From positions 15,929,501 through 15,993,500 of the forward strand of contig CM075765.1 of NCBI GenBank assembly GCA_037974665.1: a stretch of DNA of 64,000 nt, in the 5' to 3' direction. The translations under genes were made by a program, and so were the position numbers. A model generated the notes under the pieces. The model ran no database searches. It had not been told where the DNA came from and was given only the letters and a program-made list of their open reading frames with translations. This stretch comes from Ehretia macrophylla (Eukaryota > Streptophyta > Magnoliopsida > Boraginales > Ehretiaceae). Numbering within the stretch: the first letter of the stretch is position 1; every line of letters begins with the position of its first letter. Of the stretch, positions 22,001 to 33,971 are shown piece by piece.

Positions 22001-24165
22001 ATCAATTATATAAATCTGTTAAGTGATCATTCATCTAAAAGTTTAAACTGTTATAGAGGGGGGTGGGTTGGGGTGTGTTTGGTGGGGGAGAGAATACATG
22101 GAGAAAATTCCATTGGTATAAGAAAGCTCAGTGGATTAGTTGAGAGAATATAAATGTTGAGTTGCTATAAAATAACTAAAAAAAATGAAATTAAACTAAG
22201 ACTTATTCTTCATTTAAGATCAATTATATAAATATGTTAAAATAGTAAATAATATAATAAATTCCTCTATAACAGTTTAAACTTTTAGATGAATGATCAC
22301 TTAACAAACATAGTATCAGAGTCGAAGAACCAAAAACTCATCGATACAAAACTTACTGCCATCTATTTAAAAATATTAAAATTATTTAAGTGCAAGACTT
22401 AAAAACTAACTGCATTTACATTTGTGGGGGCGTGTTGAAGATAATAAATAATATAATAAACCCTGATGTGTTGAAGATAATAAATAATATAATAAACCTT
22501 TTTTTAACAGTTTAAACTTTTAGATGAAGTGGTCACTTAACAAAATCTGAAACGTTGCTCATTTCTGTCAAGATATCATTATTTAGTAATTAGGGTATAC
22601 CTTATTTTCCGGCATATCTGGCTCAATGGGATTGTTCAACAAGATGTCATTTTCCACCTCATGATCTCCATCTTCTGCATTTGAAGACAACAATTGATTG
22701 AAATAATGTTCGATCTCTGCGTTGTATTTTCCCCATTGATTAGGTGAATCATTGCTTGCTGGTGATGAAGAAGGTGAGCGACAAGGACTCTTATCATTAG
22801 CAGCAGCTTTTTCAGACAACATTTTTCCAAGCCAACCTTTGAAACTATTCTTCTCTCTAAGCTTTGCAACCATGGCTCCTTGATCATCCTCTACAATCCC
22901 GTCATGTTCTCCTTCTCCTTTGAGGAAAACTAGCTTCCCACTACATATTATGAACAGCTCACAAAATTCTGGTTTGTGCCGGTGAATATAAAATGATGCA
23001 CTTATTGCACTCCTAGATTTCCTGGAGAAGAAGAATCAAGAATTACGAAATTAAGTCAAAAAGTAGCTAAAATCTCCTTAAAGCAGTCGTTTGTGAGCAC
23101 GCAGGTGAATTCAAGATTATTGTCTAATGGGAGTTAAAAATACACAATTTAGTACTTATAAAAAAAAAAGTATTCGTATATGTATAACTTTTGCAGCTAA
23201 ACTGATTTTTCAGTTTGAAAATAACTTAAAATTACACATGTTTTCAAAAAATACAGACTCAGCTCACTTCTTGATAACTCTTTTTTTTGGATTAACGTAA
23301 GAACTCAGCTAACAGAGTCTAACCACCAACTTATAAACTCACAGATGCGAGTGTGCCCCAACACATGCCTAGACCACTCCTTGATGGCTTTACTGTTGGG
23401 GAGAGTGGGGATTACAACCCTGCTAACCCACAAATGGTGAGCACGGTTGGGTTGGGGGGAGGGGGGTGGAAGAGGAGAAGAAAAAAAGCAGGCAAATGCT
23501 TGTACCATGTTGAGGACCTCATGGAAGTAAACGCCATGACTAGTTTGGTTATCCGCTGGCTGGATATCAATTCTACTACAACTTCATGGAAAGGCTTATC
23601 ATCTGTGTCGATTTTTCGTATTTCAGCTTTAACCTGTGACAAAACATGAAAATTTTCAAGAACATACACAGCTATATAATTTGCAAAATCTGTTCCAAAA
23701 TCAATAGAAAACATATGTATATATGTACCATACCTTGCCACAAAAAGCTACATATTTAGATAATATTTTGTCAATCTTGGCTTGCTCAGACTTTTCAAGA
23801 ACTTTCAGCTTCTCATCACTCACAGAACTTGCAGGAAGTTTCCCAACTAAAAACCATAACAAAGAAAAAGGCTCAGCACCACCTGATCAAATTGAGTTGA
23901 ACCAAAAAACAAAAGAAGTGACACCCAAGAGTCGGGTGAAATGGTCGGATACCGAGGCTTTAGAAACAACAAAGTAAGTGGAATGTGAAATTCGTGACTT
24001 ACATGGTGTGTAAACATAGTCTTTGCATATGTTGTTAGCTGCATGGAGGATCACTATAGTCATTAACTGTGAAGACCACTTCTTTAGTGCCCATTGTAAT
24101 GCCTCAAAGCCATCAAGCAGATCTGTTCCAATGGCTACATACACCTTTTCTGGTTCAGCTTCCAT
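19078..24165 (-). CDS. U-box protein with UspA, coiled-coil and kinase-like domains (PUB50-like), 8 exons
   Basis: Exons, in transcription order: 24003-24165, 23734-23846, 23506-23633, 22601-23021, 21279-21419, 20603-21142, 19514-20206, 19078-19275; all GT-AG and in phase, 798 residues. Residues 1-190 resemble a UspA-type domain (MEAEPEKVYVAIGTD at the start, then FGKLPASSVSDEKL, SSTWKSRSAISASFY). Residues 276-430 are a long Glu/Lys/Arg coiled coil. A kinase-like domain spans about 446-690: GGEWTNVYKG near 467, VAIKLY (Lys486). The catalytic-loop motif reads VHGSLN (583-588) and the DFG position reads HGY (603-605), so it lacks HRD and DFG and is probably inactive. The C-terminus (725-798) is a U-box, FFCPIYQDVMKNPHIAADGF onward, the E2-binding fold of plant ubiquitin ligases. 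Domain order matches Arabidopsis PUB32/33/50-type proteins, closest by recall to PUB50. The start has a good context (GCCATGG). An alternative donor for exon 3 at 23518 is in phase but would lose SSTW, which the family keeps. Confidence 0.9.
21820..21840 (+). repeat. Poly-G tract in intron 4 of the U-box gene
   Basis: Twenty-one consecutive G on the plus strand (C in the transcript), followed by GT/GGGG-rich sequence to 21870. Such runs are prone to length error, so the assembled length may be unreliable. Confidence 0.9.
21855..22238 (+). repeat. Near-identical tandem duplication of ~166 bp with an inverted LTR fragment between copies
   Basis: Copy 1 (21855-22020) and copy 2 (22073-22238) differ at only a few positions (for example AAATCTGTT versus AAATATGTT at their ends). 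Between them, 22017-22059 is a 43-bp exact reverse complement of 22264-22306, the 3' part of the TRIM LTR that follows copy 2. All of this lies in intron 4 of the U-box gene. Confidence 0.8.
22235..22542 (+). mobile_element. TRIM element, family 1, in intron 4 of the U-box gene
   Basis: The 5' LTR 22235-22306 (TGTTAAAATAGTAAATAATA to CACTTAACA) is followed by a primer-binding-like AGTATCAGAGTC (22312-22323). A polypurine-like GTGGGGGCG precedes TGTTGAAG at 22433. The 3' LTR is 22469-22542, with its first 36 bp duplicated at 22433-22468. Short LTRs of about 73 bp, a Met-tRNA-type binding site and no coding sequence fit a terminal-repeat retrotransposon in miniature. Confidence 0.65.
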
Positions 24166-25240
24166 GGCCTAGCAGCTAGTTTCTCTCACTTGTCCCTGTT
24201 TTATATGCTGAAAACAACACTTAACATGGTGTGTGAAACATCATCACATGTGAGTGACAAAATCTTGAACCATAACAAAGAGGGTTGACAAATGTGAAAA
24301 AACTTTAAGGAAAGAAACAAAAAAAAAAAGGTTGTTTCTGTGCCTTTTTGAATCGTACTCAAAAGGGATTTTGAAAATGGTTTTGTCTTTTGTTTTGTTT
24401 TTTTTAAAATTAAAATACGGCTGGCCATGTTTGAACTTTCCATATGCAAGCCGTAGCGGTTAAAGCAATGTTGAGGCCCTTGAAAATTTGTTTACTATAA
24501 ATAATTTGTCTGAATTGGATTTTTGAAACGTTGTTGGTGTTTTTTCTTCCACACTTCATTGAACTTGCCTCTTGTTTAGCATTAAATGTGATTAGATTCC
24601 TAGACAGCTACGTGTACTAATGACATATTTAGGATTTTTATTTGTAGAGACTAAAAAATATATTATTTATCATTTATATATATATAATTATTTTTAGTGA
24701 GAGTTAAATTAATTTTTTAGTGTATAAATTTTTTAAAAATATACGCATTAAAAAAAACAAAAAAAGAATGGCCCCGCGCTTGAGGTAGACCCTGATGTTA
24801 ACTGCATGGATATACTGGGATATTCTCTCTACATTTAAAGTACATAGTTATCTAAGTTCCGTTATTATAGACAATTAGTAAAATCTTTTCTTGATATTAT
24901 GGATCGTATGAAGTCTTTGCTTAGAAAAATCTGTCCTGTGAAATGCTGACCTGATGAGAAATGACTCAATCACGCGTCTCATACTGTTTAGAAAATTGCC
25001 ATTGATGGTGATGTCTCTTGGTTATTGCTACGAAGTTGTTTACTAAGTAGAGAAAAAATATCCTCGTCGGTTTGATTTTGTACCATGTGTATGTCGTGGC
25101 TTGAATAACTTACCACCTTACTTAAGTTCTTTTAATATTGGTGTTAGAAATCGTGGTTCGAATTTAAAATTTTAAATAAGCAATTGATAAGTTAAAGGGG
25201 GTGAAAAGCCTTTCTATTTGTGCCTCGATTTTCAAAGTAC
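24166..25240. other. Promoter side of the U-box gene and AT-rich sequence
   Basis: The first several hundred bases upstream of 24165 must hold the 5' UTR and promoter of the minus-strand U-box gene, but no TATA box stands out. The remainder shows no gene. The open stretch 24201-24449 (-) has no recognised content. Confidence 0.4.
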
Positions 25241-27360
25241 AAAACTAGAAGCATGGTGGGGATGGTGCAAGAATCTGGATCAACAAACTTCTCACTAGAT
25301 GGAGAAAAGGGGAGCAGATTGATGCGTGAAAAGGGAAACGGATTGATGGGAAAGAAATGGTGAGTTATATTGGGTTAAAAAGATAGATACGCATGTTAAA
25401 ATAGTGCAAACAATACAATATTTTTAATGTGATACGGTTCTTTTAAATTAAACTCAAGATCTCACTTCTTGAACAAATCACAATTTAGAATAACAATTAT
25501 ATAGTAAAAAACTTAGACCCTCCTCTCAAAGTTTTATGTACAGAAAAGGAAAAATCTCACATTTAGTCTCTATTGTTTACAAAAAATTTCAATTTAGTCC
25601 CTATTGTTTAAAATGTCTCAATTTAGTCCTTATTGTTTAAAATTTTTAATTTCGTCTTTATTGTTTCCCAAAAAGTTTCAATTTCGTCCCTATTATTTTC
25701 AAAAAGTTTCAATTTCTTCCCCATTGTTTTAAAAAAGTTTCAAATTCGTCCTTATTATTTTTCAAAAAATTCAATTTAATCATTGAATAACATGGACAAA
25801 TTTGAAATTTTAAGAAAATAATAAAGACGAAATTGAAACTTTTTAAAAATAATAGGAATGAAATTAAAATTTTTTGCGAAACAATAAAGACTAAATTGAG
25901 ACATTTTAAATAATAAGAATGAAATTAAAACTTTTTGTGAAACAATAGGGACTAAATATGAAAATTTTCCTACAGAAAAATTAAAACCTAATTCCCTCTC
26001 ATATGTATAAAACTTTTTGGACCAAAAAAAAAAAAAAAAAAAGCTCTAGAAAGCCCAATCAGGCACACACCAAGCCTATGATGTTTGACTAGTAATTGCA
26101 AGCTAGAAAGAATCCTAGCTACCAAGATTATGGTTCATATCTTTACTTTCATTGGATATCAACTTATCTTTGATGTGAGGTTGAACTTGAACTGGAGCCA
26201 TACCCAACAAGCTAAATGTCAATATTGATTCCAAGATGTTGAATCTGTGAAATTCCAGCAACACTTTCACCTATCAGCAGCTGTAGCAATAAGTAAAATA
26301 AGAGTTTAAGTACCCTAAAATATAGGAATTTTAGAGTTTGTTTAGTTTAATTTTTAGACATTTAAAAGTGAATTTTGTGATTTTAGAAGTTGAATCTAAC
26401 TAGTTCGACCCATCTTTTAAAGAGTTTTTAACCTAAATTTTAGTCATTTAAAAGCACTTCTTGTGATTTTAAAAGTTAAAGTTAATATATTTGACTTATT
26501 TTTTTTAAAGAATTTTTTGATAGAGTTGAAGCTTGAAAAAAAAAAGTTAAAAAGTAAGAAACTCCAAATTGAAACTTTTCAAAAAAAACTTTTGTAAATA
26601 TATTTTTACATAATGCGGTAAACTATTTTTAATTTTTTTTTTAAATATATCTCTCTATATTTTTAAATATTTCTCTCAAAATTTCTAAAAATCCAATATT
26701 ATCCAATATACGACATACAATCAACAACTTATGTTCAATAACATTTCTAATTAAAATTTTACTACTGAAAACTCTACATCTCAAAAGTTAAAATTTTACA
26801 ACTATGTCAAACAGAGCTTTAATCATAATATGATTAACATCAGTATCTTATAAATAGAATTTTATGACTTGTGTTTATTTGTCACACATCACAATATAAG
26901 TGTAACACCACTACACCAGAACCCCATGTCATACAGTGTGTAAAAATCATGACTGTAATCCTCTAAATAATAGAGAAAAATTAAGCGCTTTATAAATGTA
27001 GATTAAATTATGCTGAATTATGTTAAAATAATATTATTATGTCTTGCGTATCTATATACAAGATCCTTCCAACAAAATCACTTTGCATGCGCGCAGGTCC
27101 AATTCCCCACACCTACATGGCGCCGAAAGTCCGAGCTAGCCATTTGTGTCAAAGAGCTGGCCAATGGGCAATTGGCAGTGGGTGAAACGTTCGCGAATGT
27201 TTGACAGTCAATGGATTTATTGTAAAGCCCTTAAAATACGGTTTGCTACAATGCTTTTGAAAACGGATTTCACGAACTTGTTACTGATTAATAGTTTAGA
27301 CAGATGCTTCTTGCACCAAATATTCACGGACCGATGGAGGAGAAATTTTCCAACAACTTA
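25240..27360. repeat. Copy A of a ~2-kb diverged duplication or dispersed repeat
   Basis: Matches copy B (40850-42960) in the same order: CAAACTTCTCACTA followed by GGGGA(A/G)(A/C)AGATTGAT (25285 / 40890), CCTCCTCTCAAA(G/A)TTTTATG (25519 / 41151), GAAATTCCAGCAAC (26250 / 41709), GCGCCGAAA followed by (C/T)CAATGG and CAATTG (27120 / 41802), and GTGAAACGTT(C/G)GCGAAT (27181 / 42762). No coding content is recognised. A MITE (25548-25970) interrupts this copy only. Confidence 0.65.
25548..25970. mobile_element. Foldback MITE with 9-bp target-site duplication and internal ~35-bp repeats
   Basis: The whole element is an inverted repeat: the left half repeats units like TTTAGTCCCTATTGTTT and AAAGTTTCAATTTCGTCC, the right half holds their complements. 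TACAGAAAA flanks both ends (25539-25547 and 25971-25979). Copy B of the surrounding repeat has the corresponding uninterrupted sequence near 41170, which supports the boundaries. Confidence 0.85.
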
Positions 27361-29230
27361 AACCCAACATGTTTTTTTCTTTATATAAAAAGGGGTGTTC
27401 TAAACTTTCTACTCTTGACCCTAAGACCAATTATAATCGTTTCTCTATTTTTTTCTTATAAAAGAGAGTTAACTAAGTGATTCTTTATTTTTAGGGATCT
27501 CTTATTTTAATTTCACACCAATAACACTTTGTATCGTTAGTCACTTTCTATTTTAAGAACTCTTTAGTCCTTACTTCTTACTTCACTTCAATTCCAACAG
27601 TACACTCTACTCGCACAAAAAATAAGAAGCCAGTTTATGATTTCTTATATTTGTTGAGTCCTACACAAAAAATAAAGCCTCATTTATTTAGAGAGATCCT
27701 AATAAAGGATCTATTACAGCTTGTTTTAAACATTCGGTTCCCTAAAATATTTAAGGAGTCTTTTTAGAGAGTTTGTCGGAATTAATCATAGTAAGTCGAA
27801 CCTATGGATTAGAACTCAACAAGTGGGCTAGCTCCCTTCATCCAATCGCCTAATAACTTAGGAAATAAAGATAAATTATTGCGTAACAACTTAGTTTTTG
27901 AAGAATTTCATGAAGGATTTTTCTTTTTTGTCAATTCAGGAAGGATTATAGAGGTGTTTTTGGACAAATAAATGTACAACACAACAATGGAAACCGAGGT
28001 TTCGAACAAACTAATGCGCCCACCAACTCGAATTTAATGTTGTGTTAATAATTCACTAGCGACTGCATTGGCAAAACTACCCAAACATTTGGAGCAAGTA
28101 GACACGTCTTTCGTCTTCACGCTTTCTAAAAACAGCCCTAACCTTCTATGGAAGAAATTGCTCTATCATTTTTGTTTAGGTACAAATTTGATAGGTCCTC
28201 CGCTGGAAATTTGTGTTCTGAAAGACCTACAAAAAAGGTCCGCGGGGTTAAATCCGTTAGACCCCTCTAATACTTAAGTTAACAAGGGTCCAGAAATTAA
28301 TTGTAATTTGTGTAAATAGTTGAGTTAGAAAGATTTCAATTGCCCTCATTGGAAAGTGTGTGTTACTATATATAGTAACGTTTGGTGTTATGAGGTTATG
28401 ACACGTGTCTTTCTTCACTGCTGCGCCCTGGATATGAGGGTACTGTGGGACTCGGGGTGCATTGGCACTTGAGGCTCCCTAGAGCTCGAGGATCAGTCAT
28501 TGCCAGGTGATAATAAGTCATGCCTTAGATCCATTGTAAAGGCTTTTGTCCCCACTTAATATTTTTAATTGAACCAAATGACCGGTTTACCCTCATGAGG
28601 TTCTTCACCCCTTATCAATTTCATTTAGTTTATTTCTTTATAGCTCAAGGCCCCAACATTCCAGGAAATAGTAGAATGTCGAATCCACAATCAAGATTGA
28701 GAATTTGGAGCTTCATGATTTATGTTTAGGAAGGTATTAGCAACTTGTAATATCCAAAAAACACAGAGGATCAGGCTACTTTGAGACACTGGCATTGTAT
28801 TAGTCAAAGAAGCTCTGCACCTAAATTAGCAATGAAAGGGGTAGAAATGTATATAAGGCGCAAAAATAAGTAAGGGTTAGTTTTTAATGCAATCACTGGA
28901 GTGCTTAGTGTTCAATGCTACCACACAAGCAAACCGAAGTGCTAGGGAGATGATCGGAAATGGGTGAGTCACGATTTTAGTAGAAGTGTAGTGGTGAGTA
29001 TACTTTTTGGTTGAGGGTAATTAAGGGGTCTATTTATAGTTATCTAGTAATTTGGTGTTCATGAATAATTAATTGATTATGTGGTATTTACCATCTCAAC
29101 ATGACTGTGACACAGTAGGTATGTCTAGAAGACATATCGGCAAGCATCACGTAATGATTATACCTGACTCAAGTGATATCCAAGTTAGTTGAATTAAATC
29201 AACTACAACAACATGGCCCATACAGAAAAG
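27361..29230. other. Intergenic sequence, no gene recognised
   Basis: Low coding potential; the ORF 28068-28277 has no recognised domain. The part 28390-28640 is less AT-rich and may be a repeat remnant, but I see no terminal structures. No RNA gene is visible. Confidence 0.4.
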
Positions 29231-29239
29231 GCCACGAAA

Positions 29240-30170
29240 CAAAAGAGTACATCTTCTTTGAATGCCACTTTAGTCGTCGAGTTTGGATGGCGTGTATGAA
29301 GGTAGCAAAAATCTCTAGGGATAAAGGTCATAACTAGTCTATTATCTTTGGTCTAATTGACACTTTTATCCATTATCTTTTCAAATGAACCTTTTAGTCC
29401 ATTATGTTTAACATTATTGACGCCATTAGTCCAACTCTTCTTTTTCGTCTAATTTTTAATGTTAAAATCACGTGACACACACATGTATGCTCTTGAAGTT
29501 GCTGCTTTGACATATCTAACACATATGTATCATATGTTAAGATTATTAATACCAATTTTACCCTTTAAAAATTGAGATATTACGATACATGTGCGCGCCT
29601 CGTGATTTTAACGTTGAAAATTAGACGAAAAAGACGAGTTGGACTAACGACGTCAATAATGTTAAACACAATGAACTAAAAGGTTCATTTGAAAAGATAA
29701 TGGATGAAAATATCAATTAGACCAAAGATAATGGACTATTTATGACCTTTACCTAAATCTCTATTATGGGGATTCAATGGGAGTATGTCCTTCTCGGCTG
29801 CAGCAGACTGGGAAGACAGAAAATAGTTCAAGCTAACCTAATCAAGCTTCTTTTTACTACATGCATTTATCATTTGTGGGCTGAGCGTAATACTCGCATA
29901 TTCAGGAATGAATACGCGAATGAAGAACAGGTTTTTCAAAAGATCAAAAACCAAGTCAAGTGGAAGATGCTACCGAAAAAGATAACTAGTAACAATCGGA
30001 GAAAGAAAGAACTATACGAACAATGAAACCTGTGTTATTTCATAGTCGTTTCAAGGTTTTTGGTTTTGATTGTTTGAGACACAATTGTACACTAATGTAA
30101 ATTTGTTTTGAGATAGTGAAATGAAATGGTTTTACTTGTCAACCCAGCAAAAAAATAAATAAATAAGAAG
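29240..30170 (+). mobile_element. LINE (non-LTR retrotransposon) 3' fragment, interrupted by a MITE
   Basis: Before the MITE (29318-29754) one frame gives KEYIFFECHFSRRVWMACM, the zinc-binding zf-RVT region found after reverse transcriptase in plant LINEs. After it, 29766-30026 continues in the same style with LIKLLFTTCIYHLWAERNTR and a basic tail ending in a stop at 30026. The 3' UTR runs to an A-rich end, (A)7TAAATAAATAA, near 30170. Upstream domains are absent, as is common for 5'-truncated LINE copies. Confidence 0.7.
29318..29754. mobile_element. Mutator-like MITE inserted into a LINE, 9-bp target-site duplication
   Basis: Left TIR GGGATAAAGGTCATAACTAG and right TIR (reverse complement AGGTAAAGGTCATAAATAG) pair for more than 100 bp. 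AAATCTCTA flanks both ends (29309-29317 and 29755-29763). The host LINE frame is continuous when the element and one duplication are ignored. Confidence 0.88.
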
Positions 30171-30857
30171 CACGCCACCATGTTGGGCCCAATATTCGAA
30201 GCAAACAATGACAGATAATTTGGTCAAGTCATTTATTTATCATTTTTATAATATTTATGTCCCAACATAGTGAAATAAAAGATCTGTCATAATCTTGCAC
30301 ACATTAAATCATTCATTTGACATATGACGGTTGGAGTTAAATAATAACAAATTTATGCAAATGGGCATATTTATATGCCGATTGGCGATGATAATCACGA
30401 CTTGCATAAATTATTTATATTCAATATGGCCTTTGTACTTGACAAAGAGAAAAACAAATATTTTATACTTAGACAAGAAAAATGTGGCCCTAAAAGGACC
30501 TTCGTTTGAAAGAATTATCCAGACGTAGAGATATACTTAATTCTTTTTGCCTTACTATGATGTATGTCACCTAATTAAATTAAATCACTTAAGTTTATCT
30601 ACGTGCTCTTACTTGATAAGTATTGCATATAAATATGACTCATTTATTTTCAAAAAATAATTAAATAATAGGACATTTATTACATAAGAGATGAAGAATA
30701 AGTAATACTAAGATGTTGCATATAACATCGCTATTTCTTTTCAAAGTTTAGGATTCCCATTCATTCCACCTATAGTTGGACAAAGAAGTAAGTTTTGAAA
30801 TTTATATTTCTCATGATTATCATGAATATTTTAGAAAATCAAAACATCTATTACTAG
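30171..30857. other. AT-rich intergenic sequence, nothing recognised
   Basis: One short ORF (30331-30528) without a recognised domain; no terminal repeats seen. Its right end is the original left flank of the Tigger-like remnant and of the CACTA insertion. Confidence 0.45.
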
Positions 30858-31143
30858 AGTCACTACAAAAAAAACTAGGTTTTACGAGAGACGGTTCCCC
30901 TCACTGTGCCGTCGCCAATTTAGAGTTTGCGACGTGACGATGAGGGGACACGTCCGTTAGACACGAGGTGGTCGCCAAAATCGTACCCCTCACAAAGCCG
31001 TTACCAATTTGGCGACTGCTACCAAACTATCTCTAGTCCGTCTCCAAATCTTTCGTCACCAAGCCCTCGCCATCTTTTCCCGTCTCCAGGCTGTCACTAC
31101 AGTTTGCCGTCACCGAGCCCTCACTAGCTTAACCCGTCCCTAA

Positions 31144-33542
31144 TGTCACGCCCCAACTCAACCCCACCTACAATCAGTCAGGACGCAACGGAATTTCGGC
31201 AGTATAACGACAGTAATTAAGACACCGAGGCTCTAAACCAACCTCTTAGAACATCACACAACCAAACTCCTCAGTCATTCAACAATCAACTCCTCAATTA
31301 AGTTAACAACATATAACATAACTATATTATACAATAATCATTCCTTCAACAATCCATTCATAGTTATACGCCTCCGTTCCAACTTCATACATAAACTATA
31401 CATATATATCAAAATAGATTATAAACTAACTTAGTAATCTAAACATGATCAAAAGAAAACTACTAAACCATTATACATAAGTCTTTAAGTTAAAGTAGGT
31501 TTATAATATATCAACTATAAACAATTTCATGGGAATGACTCATGTACATAAGACTCATCCACGAAAGACACATTTTCCCCTTCAAGAGGCACGTACCCGT
31601 AATCAGAATTAGTAACACCTGCATGCATGCAATAATAGAGAGTGAACTTATATAAAACAAGCTCAGTAAGGATCCAATAGATCTCTAACAATATTTACTA
31701 TACTCCTTGGAAATAATCATTTGAAAAGTAAACACACAATAAAAAATTAATAACAATATAAACATATAACTATAATGACCAATCAATAAAAAATACTCTA
31801 GTTGGTGTACCTCCAAACGCCATCACGATATCAACCGTTCTTTATATAACTCTCCATTACTCACGCACCCGAGGTACCTCACTAGCCCCTCCCTCCATGA
31901 CACCTCCGTCATGTGAGCTGAGGGTAGCCTCTGGTAGTCATGCCGTTATCAACCCGACAGCCTGACACTACCCGAGAGGTGGCACACACATACCAAGACT
32001 CAGTAATAATAATAAACATCACATCACAATAGGACAACATTTTCTGTTGACTATCTCCCGGTTCATCAATAATCAATCAATAATCATCTTTTCATCAATA
32101 TAACATCAAATAATTAATTAAACCACAAACAACTAAGTTAGATGACAAAGTAGGCCATCCAACTTAATATGCATTAAACACATAATCAAACCCTAGTCTA
32201 AACATTAACAACTCATAATTCAATCACTCAAACACCACCCAATCAACTAAAGACATAATTCAATACTTTAAAGAAGGACAACCTAAACTTCAAATAACCA
32301 TATCTTACATTCTACTAATCCAAACAACTCCAAATCAGTTTCTATCACTCACCCATTCAATCAACTACATTAACTCTCTCAGAAACCGACCAAGACACAT
32401 CAAAATCAAGCCCAACAACCCTAAAACCTCAATGCACCTAGGCTAAAATTTTTGGATTTTTACACAAACATTGCAATCAAAAATTCGGCATTATAACAGT
32501 GCTACCACGTAATTAACAAACTTTTAGAAATCGACGGCAATCGATTCCAACCATTACAACTCAAAATATTCAACAATTGGCCAATCTATCAACTTTAAAT
32601 ACCCGAAAATAAAAATTTATGCTACAACGGTTCAAATCTTATAAGAATACATAAAATCGATCCTTAGCATGCACTGAGCAATAATATAACTTCAAATTAA
32701 CATTCAAATGGTTCAAAATGCAATTATAAGCAAAAACATAAAAAAATGACTTTTGAGATCTAGAAATTTTCTCTCACCTTTGATCCGAAACAAGCCTAGA
32801 TATGCGTGTTATGCATGCCCAACAAGCGGAATCCAACTCGGTTTGAAAAGCAATGGACAAAAATTAGGTTTTTCTATGAAATTTTGCTTTGAAAACCTTT
32901 GAAATTTCTTTCTCTTTTCTCCCTTGAAACTCTCAGCCATGTGTGTGAGGTTGAGTGTGTTTTTGTGCTTTGCAAGTATGTGTTGATGATATATCATGCA
33001 AAGGTCAACAATTAAAAATAGTCAAAGTTGAAACAAAGTCATTTTTTTAGTCTTTTCTTGTCTTTTAATTCATTTTATTGACTATTTCTTGCTCAACTAT
33101 TAAATTAACACCTAAATTAATTCTAGACATTATATTTTAGGTGACAAAGAGTTTTACATTAAAATAGTTTCACCCGAGTCGGCTTAAAACTCGTTTTCTT
33201 ATAAAAGAAAGTGTAAAAACCTTTAAAATTCTAAAACTGATTCCAAATCCATTTTAATCAAACACGGGTCTATTTATACCCGAGGACTAGGTTTTAAAAC
33301 GTTTAAAATGCCCCAGTAAAAATTTTAGCGGACATGTGTTCAAAATACTATTTACTAAAATCGACGATAAAATTTCTGATTCTGTTTTTTATGAAAATTT
33401 CATGAATGAACACTTATCATGTATTAGGAGTATTAATCACATATTTAACACATTCTAAGTCATATAGTATATAAACAGGTCAATTCACATAAAACGAGGT
33501 AAAATACGCAAATCGAGATAAAGCAAAATATGGGGTCTCACA
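31144..33542 (-). mobile_element. Solo LTR (~2.4 kb) nested in the CACTA element
   Basis: The segment starts TGTCACGCCCCAACTC and ends GGGGTCTCACA, so it has TG...CA termini in either orientation; read on the minus strand it begins TGTGAGACCCCATATTTTGC, a frequent start of plant gypsy LTRs, which is why minus is preferred. Flanks CCTAA and CCCAA are a 5-bp target-site duplication with one mismatch. It splits the CACTA left subterminal repeats, which resume at 33545. No internal domains, primer site or second LTR are present. The short minus ORF 32809-32997 lies inside it and is not considered a gene. Confidence 0.65.
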
Positions 33543-33971
33543 CCCAAAATGTCACATATTTTCCTCGCCAAGCCCTCACCAACTTTTACCGTCACCCGGC
33601 CGTCACTAATGTTTGTCGTCACTGAGCACTCGCCAATTTAACCCCTCACCAAACCGTTACCAAAATTGTCGTCGCCAAGCCCTCACCAACCTTTCCCTTT
33701 GCCAATCCGTCACTAACATTTCCCATCACCAAGCCCTCACTAACTTAACCTTTCAATATAATTGAACCTGTCATAATAAATTCATAAATTTTTTTAAAAA
33801 ATCCCAAACTAAACCTGTTTCATATGTCAAATTCATTTCAAAAAATGCCGAAAATATGATATGATTTGACATAATTAAAATCAAGGTTGTAATTTAAAAC
33901 TGTTACAAATAGAAATATATCAACATGGAAGTGTATTTAACTTCAAACTACACAGTTAACATTATAACAAA

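Noticed and set aside
23305..23741. ORFs extending past exon 3 of the U-box gene
   Set aside because: They read into the intron; the splice at 23506 restores family-typical sequence.
32809..32997. 62-codon minus-strand ORF
   Set aside because: Lies within a solo LTR; no coding function expected.
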